Origin: Acidimicrobiia bacterium
Lineage (GTDB): Bacteria; Actinomycetota; Acidimicrobiia; Acidimicrobiales; Acidimicrobilacustridaceae
Direction of reading: 5' to 3'
Assembly: GCA_020832495.1 (NCBI GenBank)
Contig: JAFIEP010000022.1
Span: 1-49,510, forward strand
DNA: 49,510 nt
Position numbers and translations under genes: made by a program. The stretch's first letter is position 1, and every line of letters begins with the position of its first letter. Shown piece by piece: positions 15,971 to 23,357 of the stretch. The notes beneath the pieces are model-generated. The model was not told the origin of the DNA, searched no databases, and saw nothing but the letters and a program-made list of their open reading frames with translations.

Positions 15971-16034
15971 CGACGGTCCCGCCCGAGCGCCGCCGCCGGG
16001 CGTCGGTCCGTCCGTCGAGCGGTGGGAAGCTGCT

Positions 16035-16046
16035 AGAACACGTTCT
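16035..16046. promoter_or_regulatory. KstR-like operator
   Basis: AGAACACGTTCT within CTAGAACACGTTCTCA, the same palindrome as at 11519 with the two centre bases swapped. It lies 75 bp upstream of the LLM-SDR-SDR-PIG-L row. Confidence 0.65.
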
Positions 16047-16120
16047 CACCAGGGGGATCCGTCGAGCGGGTGGTGCCCGCCACTCCGGGACCCTCGTGCG
16101 ACCGCCGAGGGGAGGCCGCC

Positions 16121-17071
16121 ATGGCAGCCGTCGTGCCCGAAGGCCGAGCCGTGTGGGGGGTGCAGCTCCCCGTCCAGGCACAGTCCACTCGTTTCGCCGA
16201 GCCGTGGGAGGCCGACGGCACCCCCGAGGACCTGGCGGCTGTGGTGCGAGCCGCCGAGCAGGCTGGTGCGTGGTACGTGGCGGTGTGCGACCACCTGGCG
16301 GTGCCCGAGGACCTGGTGCCGACCATGGGTGCCACCTGGTGGCACACGGTGGCCACCCTGGGCTGGGTGGCAGCGATGACCGAGCGGGTGCGGCTGCTGT
16401 CCCATGTCGCCGTGCCCGCCTACCGCCATCCGCTCGAGTCGGCCAAGGCCTACGGCACCCTCGACCACCTCTCGGACGGGCGGGTGGTGGTTGGAGTGGG
16501 CGCCGGCCACGTCGAAGGCGAGTTCGCCGCGCTGGGCGTGCCGATGGCGGCGCGGGGTCGGGCGCTCGACGAGGTCATCGACGCCGTGCGCGGTGTCTGG
16601 AGTGACGCCCCGGCCACCGGATGGTGGGACGGTCCCGGCGGGCGGCTGGCGGTGGCGCCGGCCCCGAGACAGCCCGGTGGTCCGCCGGTGTGGATCGGCG
16701 GGTCGTCGCCGGCGGCGTTGCGCCGGGTGGTGGCCCGCGGCGACGGGTGGTTGCCCCAGGGGCCGCCCCCGCAGGGCATGGCCCGAGCCGTGGCGGAGTT
16801 GACCGAGCAGATGGCCGAGCACCGCCCCGGCGAACGTCTCGACGTGGGCATCAACGCCCCGGCCATGTACGTGGGCGATGCCCCGTTCCCGCTGGGTCCT
16901 CACGACCGTGCGGGGAGCCCGGACGAACTGGCCGAGCGGTTGCGGCGCATCGTCGCCGTCGGTGCCGACCACGTCGCCGTCCGGTTGCGTTCCCGGTCGG
17001 CGAAGGAACTGTGTGAGCAACTCGACCGATTCGGCCGCGACGTGTGGCCGCTGGTGGAAGGAGACCGATGA
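16121..17071 (+). CDS. LLM-class F420-dependent oxidoreductase
   Basis: ATG 16121 follows GGGGAGG, giving 316 residues beginning MAAVVPEGRAVWGVQLPVQA. LLM features are WYVAVCDHLAVPEDL, TERVRLLSHVAVPAYRHPLE, YGTLDHLSDGRVVVGVGAGH and VWIGGSSPAALRRV. It is the third LLM protein in the window and belongs to a different subgroup from the one at 11583. Its stop overlaps the start of the following SDR (ATGA), so the two are co-translated. A KstR-like site lies upstream. Confidence 0.85.
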   Translation: MAAVVPEGRAVWGVQLPVQAQSTRFAEPWEADGTPEDLAAVVRAAEQAGAWYVAVCDHLAVPEDLVPTMGATWWHTVATLGWVAAMTERVRLLSHVAVPAYRHPLESAKAYGTLDHLSDGRVVVGVGAGHVEGEFAALGVPMAARGRALDEVIDAVRGVWSDAPATGWWDGPGGRLAVAPAPRQPGGPPVWIGGSSPAALRRVVARGDGWLPQGPPPQGMARAVAELTEQMAEHRPGERLDVGINAPAMYVGDAPFPLGPHDRAGSPDELAERLRRIVAVGADHVAVRLRSRSAKELCEQLDRFGRDVWPLVEGDR

Positions 17072-17907
17072 TGTCGACCGACAACCCGACCGGCGGCGCA
17101 CCCGGCAGCGCATCGATGAACGGCACTCTGCTCGAGGGCAAGGTGATTCTCGTCTCGGGCCTCGGGGACAACCTGGGCCGGGCCATTGCCCTGGCGGCGG
17201 CGGCTCACGGAGCCGACCTGGTGGTGTCCGCTCGACGGGCCCGTCGGCTCGAAGCGGTGGCCGACGAGGTGCGCGCCCTGGGGCGGCAGGCGTGGACGGT
17301 GACCTGCGACGTGACCAGCGCCGAGGCCTGCGCGCAGCTCGCCGGCTACATCACCGATGAAGTCGGCCGCCTCGACGGACTGGTCAACAACGCGTTCACC
17401 GAGGGCGACTGGTCCCGCTTCGCCGACGCTGATCTCGACGGTGCCTGGCGGGCACCGTTCGAGGTGAACTTCTGGGGGTCGTTGCGCGTCACCCAGGCGT
17501 TGCTCCCACTCCTGGGCGACGCCGGCGACGCCCGGGTGGTGATGGTCAACACCATGGCCACCCAGCGCATCCAGGAGCGCTTCGGTTCCTACGCCGCCTC
17601 CAAAGGGGCGTTGGCCACGGTCACCCGCACCTTGGCCGTTGAGTTGGGTGGGCAGGGGATCAGGGTGAACGGGGTGCACCCGGGCTACATCTACGGCGAC
17701 GCCGTCGAGTGGTACGTCGGTCACCTGGCCGAACGCGACGGGGTGAGCTTCGACGACAAGTACGCCGAGCTGGCGTCGGAGACCGCACTGGGCTACCTGC
17801 CGCCGGCAGCGGAAGTGGCCGACGCCGTGCTGTTCTTCCTGTCACCGCTGGCCCGCTGTATCACCGGCCAGAGCCTCGGTGTGAACGCCGGCCACCACCT
17901 CACCTGA
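17068..17907 (+). CDS. Short-chain dehydrogenase/reductase
   Basis: Of two adjacent start codons, ATG 17068 overlaps the previous stop; GAAGGAG precedes it. The 279-residue protein has a variant nucleotide motif (VSGLGDNLGRAIAL), NNAF in place of the usual NNAG, and the catalytic YAASK (about residue 175). The variant glycine motif resembles enoyl-reductase-like and steroid-related SDRs, but a substrate cannot be given. It is in the presumed KstR-like regulated row. Confidence 0.82.
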   Translation: MMSTDNPTGGAPGSASMNGTLLEGKVILVSGLGDNLGRAIALAAAAHGADLVVSARRARRLEAVADEVRALGRQAWTVTCDVTSAEACAQLAGYITDEVGRLDGLVNNAFTEGDWSRFADADLDGAWRAPFEVNFWGSLRVTQALLPLLGDAGDARVVMVNTMATQRIQERFGSYAASKGALATVTRTLAVELGGQGIRVNGVHPGYIYGDAVEWYVGHLAERDGVSFDDKYAELASETALGYLPPAAEVADAVLFFLSPLARCITGQSLGVNAGHHLT

Positions 17908-17969
17908 GCACGCGCGCTTGAGCACGACGCCCGTGCCGGACCCACCCCTCCACGACACAGGAGCAGCAC

Positions 17970-18740
17970 ATGAGTGAACGACCGGTGGCCGGCGAACAAC
18001 TGGTGGCCATGGTGACCGGAGGGGCGTCAGGCATTGGTCGGGCCTGCGCCGAACGCCTGGCCGCCGACGGCCACCTGGTGGTGGTCACCGACCTCGACGG
18101 CGACCGCGCCGCCGGGGTCGCCGCCGCGTTGACCGACGCCGGGTCGGTCGCCGAAGCGGAACCGCTCGACGTGGCCGACGCCGCCGCGGTGGCGGCCTGC
18201 GTCGAAGGTCTGCTCGCCCGCCACGGCCGGCTGGACGCAGCGGTGAACAGCGCGGGCACGCCCGGCACCTACGCCGCGTTGGCCGACCAGACGATGGCCG
18301 ACTGGGAGCGCACGGTGGCGGTGAACCTCACCGGCACGTTCGCCTGCCTGCGCGCCCAGGTGCCGGCGATGGTGGCCGCCGGGCGAGGAGCGGTGGTGAA
18401 CATCTCCTCGGCGGCGGGGCTCATGGGGTTCGCCCACCTGCCCGCCTATGTGGCCTCGAAACACGGGGTGGTCGGGCTGACCAAGTCGGTGGCGCTCGAG
18501 GTGGCCGCCGCCGGCGTCCGGGTGAACGCCGTCTGCCCGGGCACCATCCGCACCCCGATGCTCGAAGGGTTCGCCGGCGGGGACGACGCCGCCCTCGAGG
18601 CCATGGGCCGCCAGACGCCCATGCGGCGCCTCGGCACTCCCGAGGAAGTGGCCGACGCCGTGGCCTGGTTGTGCAGCGACGGTGCTCGCTTCGTGACCGG
18701 CCAGGCGCTCGGCGTCGACGGCGGGGTGCTGGCCACCTGA
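17970..18740 (+). CDS. Short-chain dehydrogenase/reductase (classical)
   Basis: A 256-residue classical SDR: TGGASGIGRACAERLAADGH at the N-terminus, the Asp after strand 2 (VVTDLDG) that favours NAD over NADP, NSAG, VVNISSAAG, YVASKHGVVG and the C-terminal GQALGVDGG. An AGGAGC ribosome site precedes ATG 17970. It follows the previous SDR by 62 bp in the same direction. Substrate unknown; oxidation of a hydroxyl group on a lipid or steroid intermediate is the likely type of reaction given its neighbours. Confidence 0.85.
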   Translation: MSERPVAGEQLVAMVTGGASGIGRACAERLAADGHLVVVTDLDGDRAAGVAAALTDAGSVAEAEPLDVADAAAVAACVEGLLARHGRLDAAVNSAGTPGTYAALADQTMADWERTVAVNLTGTFACLRAQVPAMVAAGRGAVVNISSAAGLMGFAHLPAYVASKHGVVGLTKSVALEVAAAGVRVNAVCPGTIRTPMLEGFAGGDDAALEAMGRQTPMRRLGTPEEVADAVAWLCSDGARFVTGQALGVDGGVLAT

Positions 18741-18759
18741 GGGTGCGAGACTGCTCTTC

Positions 18760-19512
18760 ATGGCAACGACCCCCAAATCGCTGTCCGACTTCGAGCCCAT
18801 GCCCTCGGACTGGCAGAAGGCGCTGGCCGTGGTGGCCCACCCCGACGATCTCGAGTACGGGGTGGCGGGCGCCATTGCGGCGTGGACGGCGCAGGGCAAA
18901 GAAGTGGTGCAGCTGCTCGCCACCCGCGGTGAAGCCGGCATCGACCACTTGCCGCCCGAGGAAGCCGGGCCGCTGCGCGAGGCAGAGCAGCGTGCCGGCG
19001 CCGGCGAGGTGGGCGTCGAGGTCGTCGAGTTCCTCGACCACCCCGACGGCATGCTCACCGACAGCCTGGACCTGCGGCGAGATCTGGCTGCGGGCATCCG
19101 GCGGCACCGGCCCGAGATGGTGCTCACCATCAACTACCACGAGCGCTGGCCGGGCGGGACCGGGTGGAACTTCGCCGACCATCGGGTGCTGGGGCGCTGC
19201 CTGCTCGACGCCGTGGCCGACGCCGGCAACCGTTGGGTGCATCCCGAACTGGCCGAGCAGGGCCTCGAGCCGTGGAGCGGCGTGCGCTGGGTGGGCGTGG
19301 GCGGTTCGCCCCTGGCCACCCACGCTCTGGACGTCACCGACGTCATCGACGCGGCGGTGGCCTCGCTCGAGGCGCACGCCGACTACCTCTCGGCGCTCGG
19401 ACCGGAGCACCCCATGGCCGACGCCCGTGGCTTCCTCACCGGCCAGGCCGAGGCCGTGGGCGCCCGTTTCGGTGGCGGCCTGGCCGTGGCCTTCGAGCTG
19501 ATCACGTTCTGA
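18760..19512 (+). CDS. PIG-L/LmbE family deacetylase
   Basis: The 250-residue zinc enzyme has the family signature VVAHPDDLEYG (about residues 24-34: His and Asp ligands plus catalytic Asp), REAEQ, and the third ligand region NFADHRVLGRCLLDAV (about residue 143). Relatives deacetylate GlcNAc-type substrates, including MshB and Mca of mycothiol metabolism; this one is shorter than MshB and is not clearly either. A -10-like GAGACT lies seven bases before ATG 18760, so the gene may be transcribed on its own. Confidence 0.82.
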   Translation: MATTPKSLSDFEPMPSDWQKALAVVAHPDDLEYGVAGAIAAWTAQGKEVVQLLATRGEAGIDHLPPEEAGPLREAEQRAGAGEVGVEVVEFLDHPDGMLTDSLDLRRDLAAGIRRHRPEMVLTINYHERWPGGTGWNFADHRVLGRCLLDAVADAGNRWVHPELAEQGLEPWSGVRWVGVGGSPLATHALDVTDVIDAAVASLEAHADYLSALGPEHPMADARGFLTGQAEAVGARFGGGLAVAFELITF

Positions 19513-19647
19513 GCGCGGGCGGCGAAGCCGAAGCTGCTGCAGGTACTGCCGAGTCAGACAACGTTTGCCCTGTGGCCTACCGGCACCTATGTAGTGCCTC
19601 CTGAACCTCGTTCTCGGCTTCACCCCGGAGCAACTCAGGGCAGGGAC

Positions 19648-19692
19648 GCAGGTTACCTTGCCAGCTGGTGTTGAGCAGGTTATCCTTGCTTC
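19648..19692 (+). promoter_or_regulatory. Promoter with overlapping direct repeats, toxin-antitoxin module A
   Basis: TTGCCA (19658-19663), a 17-bp spacer and TATCCT (19681-19686) form a good promoter; the GTG follows after six bases. GCAGGTTACCTTGC (19648-19661) and GCAGGTTATCCTTGC (19675-19689) form a direct repeat over the -35 and -10, the expected place for autorepression. Confidence 0.65.
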
Positions 19693-19958
19693 GTGGAGTC
19701 GGAACTCATCATCCTTCCGACCGCCTACCGCCATGACTGCACCGAAGACCAGATTCACCACGCCTTGGCCACTGTGATCGACGTCTTTTTGAGGACCAAG
19801 GCGATATCCCGCTGACCATTGTCACCGGGTCAACCAGCGCCGACGACGACACCATCCTGGAGATCGGATTCGAGGTCTCCGACACCGGAAACGTCGTCGT
19901 CTACCACGCCATGCCCGCCAGACCGAGATACCTCGACCCCGACACGATGAACGAGTAG
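19693..19958 (+). pseudogene. HAMPARP-motif toxin-like gene, module A, frameshifted
   Basis: GTG 19693 opens a frame that stops at 19815. The rest of the protein continues in another frame to TAG 19956-19958. Adding one T to the run of five at 19786-19790 joins them into about 88 residues: a His-containing helix region (YRHDCTEDQIHHAL), then VFFEDQGDIPLTIVTGS and a C-terminal VVVYHAMPARPRYL. The same domain order and the same HAMPARP motif occur in the intact gene at 21529. Size, motif pattern and the position before a small DNA-binding gene suggest a BrnT-like toxin, but the family is not recognised with confidence. The break could be real, a sequencing error, or slippage on the T run. Confidence 0.65.
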
Positions 19959-19965
19959 TAGGCCG

Positions 19966-20247
19966 ATGCCACGATCCACCGCCGATATCATCCGCCACGC
20001 CGAGGAGCTCGCCGACCGGGTCGAGTCGGACGAGGTCACTCTCGCACGGGCGTCACCCGACGTCACCCGCGCCTACAAGAAGCTGCTGACGGCCGTGATC
20101 GAACGGGGCAAGGCCGAAGAGCACATCACTCGAGCCGTCACCGAGCTGCGTGAAGCGGGCGGCTCCTGGAACCTGATCGGACCCGCACTCGGGGTCTCAC
20201 GCCAGTCGGCCCGGGAAAAGTACGCGCTCCCCGACGACAACAGCTGA
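19966..20247 (+). CDS. Small helix-turn-helix protein, antitoxin-like, module A
   Basis: A 93-residue protein that starts 8 bp after the frameshifted toxin-like gene. It has an N-terminal helical region with Arg/Glu repeats (about residues 1-60) and a C-terminal helix-turn-helix, SWNLIGPALGVSRQSAREKY (about residues 69-88). The same arrangement is seen in the protein at 21269 (SWSEIGAMLGVSKQAAQRKY), although the N-terminal halves differ. Likely role: DNA-binding partner and repressor of the module; this is inference from context. Confidence 0.7.
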   Translation: MPRSTADIIRHAEELADRVESDEVTLARASPDVTRAYKKLLTAVIERGKAEEHITRAVTELREAGGSWNLIGPALGVSRQSAREKYALPDDNS

Positions 20248-20332
20248 CCTCGCTGCCATCGGGGGTGTCCCCAACCACACGAGTGGCCAAGGGCGAAGCA
20301 CTGCCCCCGATCGCCGGCTCGGTACGCGTCGG

Positions 20333-20773
20333 CTACCCCGACGGCGACCATCTGGTGCCGTTCGAGGCTGTGAGGGAATGGATACCGATGGACTCCCGGT
20401 GGCACACCTCGAGCAGGTGGGGGTCAGAGGTGGCGAGTTGCGACCCGAGGTTCCGAGTGACTTCCGCGGCAATGCAATCAGCCAAGCTGACAGCGCAACG
20501 CGTGCGGTGGTAGTGCCGTGCCCGGAGCAATCCAGCGGCAGCCGCGGTCCTCTCGTCGAGATCCAAGGGGTTGAGCAGGTCGAGCTGCGCGAGGTCGAGC
20601 GCAGCGTCTTCGTCGTCGGCTCCGACGACGCGGATCAGGTGGTCGAGCACTTCGGCTACCCCGATCACCGTGAGGGCTGTTGGCTCCTGGGCTCCGAGCA
20701 GTGAGCCAACTTCAGGTGCCGCGGTCTCGCCCTTGAGGAAGGCGAGCACCGCGTAGGCGTCGAGGACGATCAC
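20333..20773 (-). CDS. PIN-domain toxin (VapC-like), module B
   Basis: A 146-residue PIN protein. The four acidic positions of the RNase site can be placed: Asp5 (VLDAYAVLAFLKGE), a Glu in VAEVLDHL (about residue 41), an Asp in SLADCIAAEVT (about residue 98) and an Asp in LATSDPHLLEV (about residue 116). VapC toxins cut tRNA or rRNA. It overlaps the upstream AbrB-type antitoxin gene by four bases. Its 3' end converges on module A. Complete and probably functional. Confidence 0.85.
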   Translation of the reverse strand: MIVLDAYAVLAFLKGETAAPEVGSLLGAQEPTALTVIGVAEVLDHLIRVVGADDEDAALDLAQLDLLNPLDLDERTAAAAGLLRARHYHRTRCAVSLADCIAAEVTRNLGSQLATSDPHLLEVCHRESIGIHSLTASNGTRWSPSG

Positions 20774-21018
20774 CGATGCTGCTCGCGGGCGGCGTCGGCC
20801 CTGCGGGCTCGTTGACGAACTCGCTCGGTGTCCGGGCCGCGTCCGCGGTACTTGCCTTCGAGCTCGCCGACGGGGTCTTCTGCCAGCGGCCGCATGACGA
20901 CGCGGTCACCGAGGTCGACGACGACGACGCGGCGTGTCTTCCAACGGGCCCGCGTCTCGGCTGGGATGGAGACCTGTCCGTTGCGTGAGATCGTCATCTG
21001 GTGACTAGCTGCTGTCAT
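20770..21018 (-). CDS. AbrB/MazE-type antitoxin (VapB-like), module B
   Basis: An 82-residue protein if started at ATG 21018 (MTAASHQMTISRNGQVSIPA); an ATG at 21036 would add six residues. The swapped-hairpin AbrB domain is seen in MTISRNGQVSIPAETRARW and VVVVDLGDRVVMRPL, followed by a charged tail (about residues 50-82) that would bind the PIN toxin. I prefer 21018 because TACAAT lies exactly six bases upstream, as at other leaderless genes here. Confidence 0.82.
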   Translation of the reverse strand: MTAASHQMTISRNGQVSIPAETRARWKTRRVVVVDLGDRVVMRPLAEDPVGELEGKYRGRGPDTERVRQRARRADAAREQHR

Positions 21019-21024
21019 AGGCGC

Positions 21025-21030
21025 ATTGTA
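21025..21030 (-). promoter_or_regulatory. -10 element for the module B antitoxin-toxin operon
   Basis: TACAAT on the minus strand, six bases before ATG 21018. Two TTGTAT elements on the plus strand (21026 and about 21047) form a direct repeat that could be an autoregulatory site. Confidence 0.55.
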
Positions 21031-21268
21031 TGTCATCTCCTATTTGTTGTATAGGCCGACAACGGGGCGAATCGATGCCAACGAGCGCAACCGGTGATCG
21101 ACTACACGTACACCGACGAACCCGATGGCTCCTTGCCAGGACAGCGAACCTCCGGCCCGACTGCCCCAGAACGCCGGGAGGGGGTGACCCGGTGGCCCTC
21201 TATGAAGGTGGCTGGAGGCACGGAGGGTTGCGCTCATTGCTTGCCCGCGTTTGGAACGGCAGGAAACC

Positions 21269-21532
21269 TCAGGCTGACGCGTCCGCGCGGTACTTGCGTT
21301 GTGCTGCCTGCTTGGAGACGCCGAGCATGGCACCGATCTCAGACCACGACTTGTGGGCGGCGCGGGCGGCTCTGACGGATTCCGCGAGTTCGGCATCCAA
21401 GTGTTCGCGCTGCTGAGCGAGCTCGGCGATCTGGCGGAGCGCGTCGGTGTCGGCCTGGTGGAGGTCCTCAGGGTCCACAGTCTCTGCCCATGCCTCGAGT
21501 GCGGCGGCTCGTTCTGCGCGGCTCTTGCTCAT
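21269..21532 (-). CDS. Small helix-turn-helix protein, antitoxin-like, module C
   Basis: An 87-residue protein from ATG 21532 (ATG 21544 would add four residues). It begins MSKSRAERAAALEAW, has a long charged helix (about residues 20-60) and ends with a helix-turn-helix, SWSEIGAMLGVSKQAAQRKY. It overlaps the stop of the HAMPARP-motif gene by ATGA and is therefore translationally coupled to it. Paralogous in arrangement to the gene at 19966. A repressor/antitoxin role is inferred. Confidence 0.75.
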   Translation of the reverse strand: MSKSRAERAAALEAWAETVDPEDLHQADTDALRQIAELAQQREHLDAELAESVRAARAAHKSWSEIGAMLGVSKQAAQRKYRADASA

Positions 21533-21768
21533 GGCGTCCACCATCCCTTCAGGAACTTGGGTCGTGCCGGCATCGCGTGGATCACGGCCGTCCCCTCTTC
21601 GTCGGTGACCACACCAACCTCGAGAGGCTCCGCCGTTGTCGCTGGACCGATGAACATTGTGACGGGCGGATCGTCGGTCTCGAACGCTCGCCAGTGATTG
21701 CGCAGTTCGTGCAGCATGTTGTCCTCGGTGACACCGTGCTTGCGGGCGCTCGCCTCGACGTCCACCAC
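21529..21768 (-). CDS. HAMPARP-motif toxin-like protein, module C (intact)
   Basis: From GTG 21768 (a second GTG at 21765) the protein is 79 residues; the open frame extends further upstream but the extra residues are unlike the homologue in module A. It holds ARKHGVTEDNMLHELRNHW, then VTMFIGPATTAEPLEVGVV and VIHAMPARPKFLKGW. The helix-then-beta-sheet order and size recall BrnT/RelE-like toxins, but no named family was recognised. A start codon without a clear ribosome site leaves the N-terminus uncertain. Translationally coupled to the helix-turn-helix gene after it. Confidence 0.7.
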   Translation of the reverse strand: MVDVEASARKHGVTEDNMLHELRNHWRAFETDDPPVTMFIGPATTAEPLEVGVVTDEEGTAVIHAMPARPKFLKGWWTP

Positions 21769-21842
21769 CTGTGGAAGGTATCGAGAACACACCCGATCGT
21801 CAACACATGCTGACGCCCGGCGCGAGTGCCCCAAACGCCGGG

Positions 21843-22251
21843 TCAGCGGTCGGGATGAGCCACGTCGACCACGGCAAGGCCATCGATTCCGGAGAAGTCA
21901 TCTGGGTTGCAGGTGTGGATCGGTAGTTCGCTCGCCACACAGACCGCCGCGATCATCGCGTCGTAGGCGCGTGCTGATGACGTCCGGCCTGCTTGTCGGA
22001 GCGACGCCGCCACCTGACCGAAGCTCCGCGCCGCAGCTGCGTCGAAGGGCAGCGGATCGAAGTCGGCTTCGGCCTGTTGGAGGTGTGCTTGACGAGCGGC
22101 TCGTTCCTCGTCGGTCGAGGCGACCAGTGGGCCGACCGACGAGCTCGGCGAGGGTGATCGTCGTGATGAGCGGCTCGGCTGGCAAGGACTCGACGTCGTC
22201 GATCCGACCCAGGAGGATCAGGGTGTTGGTGTCGAGGACCCCTTGCGCCAT
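21843..22251 (-). pseudogene. PIN-domain toxin (VapC-like), module D, frameshifted
   Basis: ATG 22251 opens MAQGVLDTNTLILLGRIDD with the first PIN Asp, and the second acidic residue follows in TLAELV. Near 22136-22146 the frame is lost; the remainder (TDEERAARQAHLQQAE, SARAYDAMIAAVCVASELP and HTCNPDDFSGIDGL) continues in another frame to the stop at 21843. Removing one base at GAGCTCGTCGG restores one protein of about 135 residues. The antitoxin before it is intact, so loss of the toxin is biologically tolerable; a sequencing error is the alternative. Confidence 0.7.
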
Positions 22252-22252
22252 C

Positions 22253-22489
22253 TCAGATCGCCGGGTCGACGACGTCGTCGATGTCGCGTCGAAGGGCTGC
22301 GGGGTCGACACTCGGGAGCTTTGCCCAGCGTCGGCGCAGCTCGGCGAGGGGAGCAGGCGGTCGAGGGAGCGCCATGAGCTGTGCTGCGGGCTTTCCAGAC
22401 CGAGTGATCGTCAGTCGCTCGCCACGCTGGGCTCGCTCCACGACCTCACCCCCGTGGTTCCGGAGATCTCGGATCGAGATGTTCGCCAT
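22253..22489 (-). CDS. Phd/YefM-type antitoxin, module D
   Basis: A 78-residue prevent-host-death family protein: MANISIRDLRNHGGEVVERA with the usual start, then GERLTITRSGKPAAQLM (DNA-binding dimer part, residues 1-40) and a C-terminal toxin-binding tail. It ends one base before the PIN gene start. PIN toxins paired with Phd-type antitoxins are common in actinobacteria. Confidence 0.85.
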   Translation of the reverse strand: MANISIRDLRNHGGEVVERAQRGERLTITRSGKPAAQLMALPRPPAPLAELRRRWAKLPSVDPAALRRDIDDVVDPAI

Positions 22490-22620
22490 GGCACAAGCGC
22501 ATCACGCGTGATACTAGGGAACCGCAACGGGTCCACCCATCAGCTACCTCTGGGCGGCGGCGCAACACGTCGCGAAATCAGCTCCGGCGATTCATCGGTT
22601 GGTGCGTACTGTCGTGACCG

Positions 22621-23307
22621 ATGAGCTGGTACGAGGGAATGTCGGAGCGGTACGACGAGTGGTCAGCGCACATGACCGCCGATGTCCCGTTCTACGCGGG
22701 CCTCGCCGGCGAGACCGATGGAACCCTGGTGGAGCTCGCAGTGGGAGACGGTCGAGTTGCCATCGCAGTAGCGCAGGCAACTGGCCGTCGTGTCATCGGT
22801 ATCGATTCGTCCCCCTCGATGATCGACCGCGCGCGGCGCAGTGCCGACGCAGCGGGGGTCGAACTCGACCTACGACTCGGCGACATGCGCGAACTCGAGC
22901 TCGACGAGCCGGCAGGACTGATCTACTGCCCGTTTCGCGCGCTGCTCCACCTGTCGACATGGGCAGATCGACGCAACGTGTTCGAGCGGGTCGCGAGATC
23001 GCTGCGACCCGGTGGCAGGTTTGCGTGGAACGTGTTCGCCTTCGATCACCACGTTGCCGTCGCCAATGACGGAGCACACCTGGACGACCGCGTCCCTCAC
23101 AGATTGCACTACGACGTGCCCGACAATCGCATCGACATCATCCTCGACGACGGTGGAACGAGCTCGCTGTGGTGGGCAACGAAGAACGAATGGCTCGGCC
23201 TCATCGACGTTGCAGGACTCGAACTCGAAGCGCTCTACGGCGACTTCGACCGAACACCACTGTGTCCGACGAGCGGCGAGTACGTCTTCGTGACCACAAC
23301 GCGCTGA
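22621..23307 (+). CDS. SAM-dependent methyltransferase (class I)
   Basis: A 228-residue protein with motif I LVELAVGDGRVAIAVAQ (about residues 36-52; VGDGR replaces the usual GxGxG), an acidic motif II VIGIDSSPSMI, LRLGDMREL and RALLHLSTWADR, then a beta-rich C-terminus. Substrate is unknown. A TACTGT hexamer ends eight bases before ATG 22621, so the 5' leader is very short. It flanks the toxin-antitoxin island and probably belongs to the host chromosome. Confidence 0.82.
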   Translation: MSWYEGMSERYDEWSAHMTADVPFYAGLAGETDGTLVELAVGDGRVAIAVAQATGRRVIGIDSSPSMIDRARRSADAAGVELDLRLGDMRELELDEPAGLIYCPFRALLHLSTWADRRNVFERVARSLRPGGRFAWNVFAFDHHVAVANDGAHLDDRVPHRLHYDVPDNRIDIILDDGGTSSLWWATKNEWLGLIDVAGLELEALYGDFDRTPLCPTSGEYVFVTTTR

Positions 23308-23357
23308 CGACCCGTCACCTCCACCCCGATCGATCGCCACCTCAGCAGCCGGGACGC

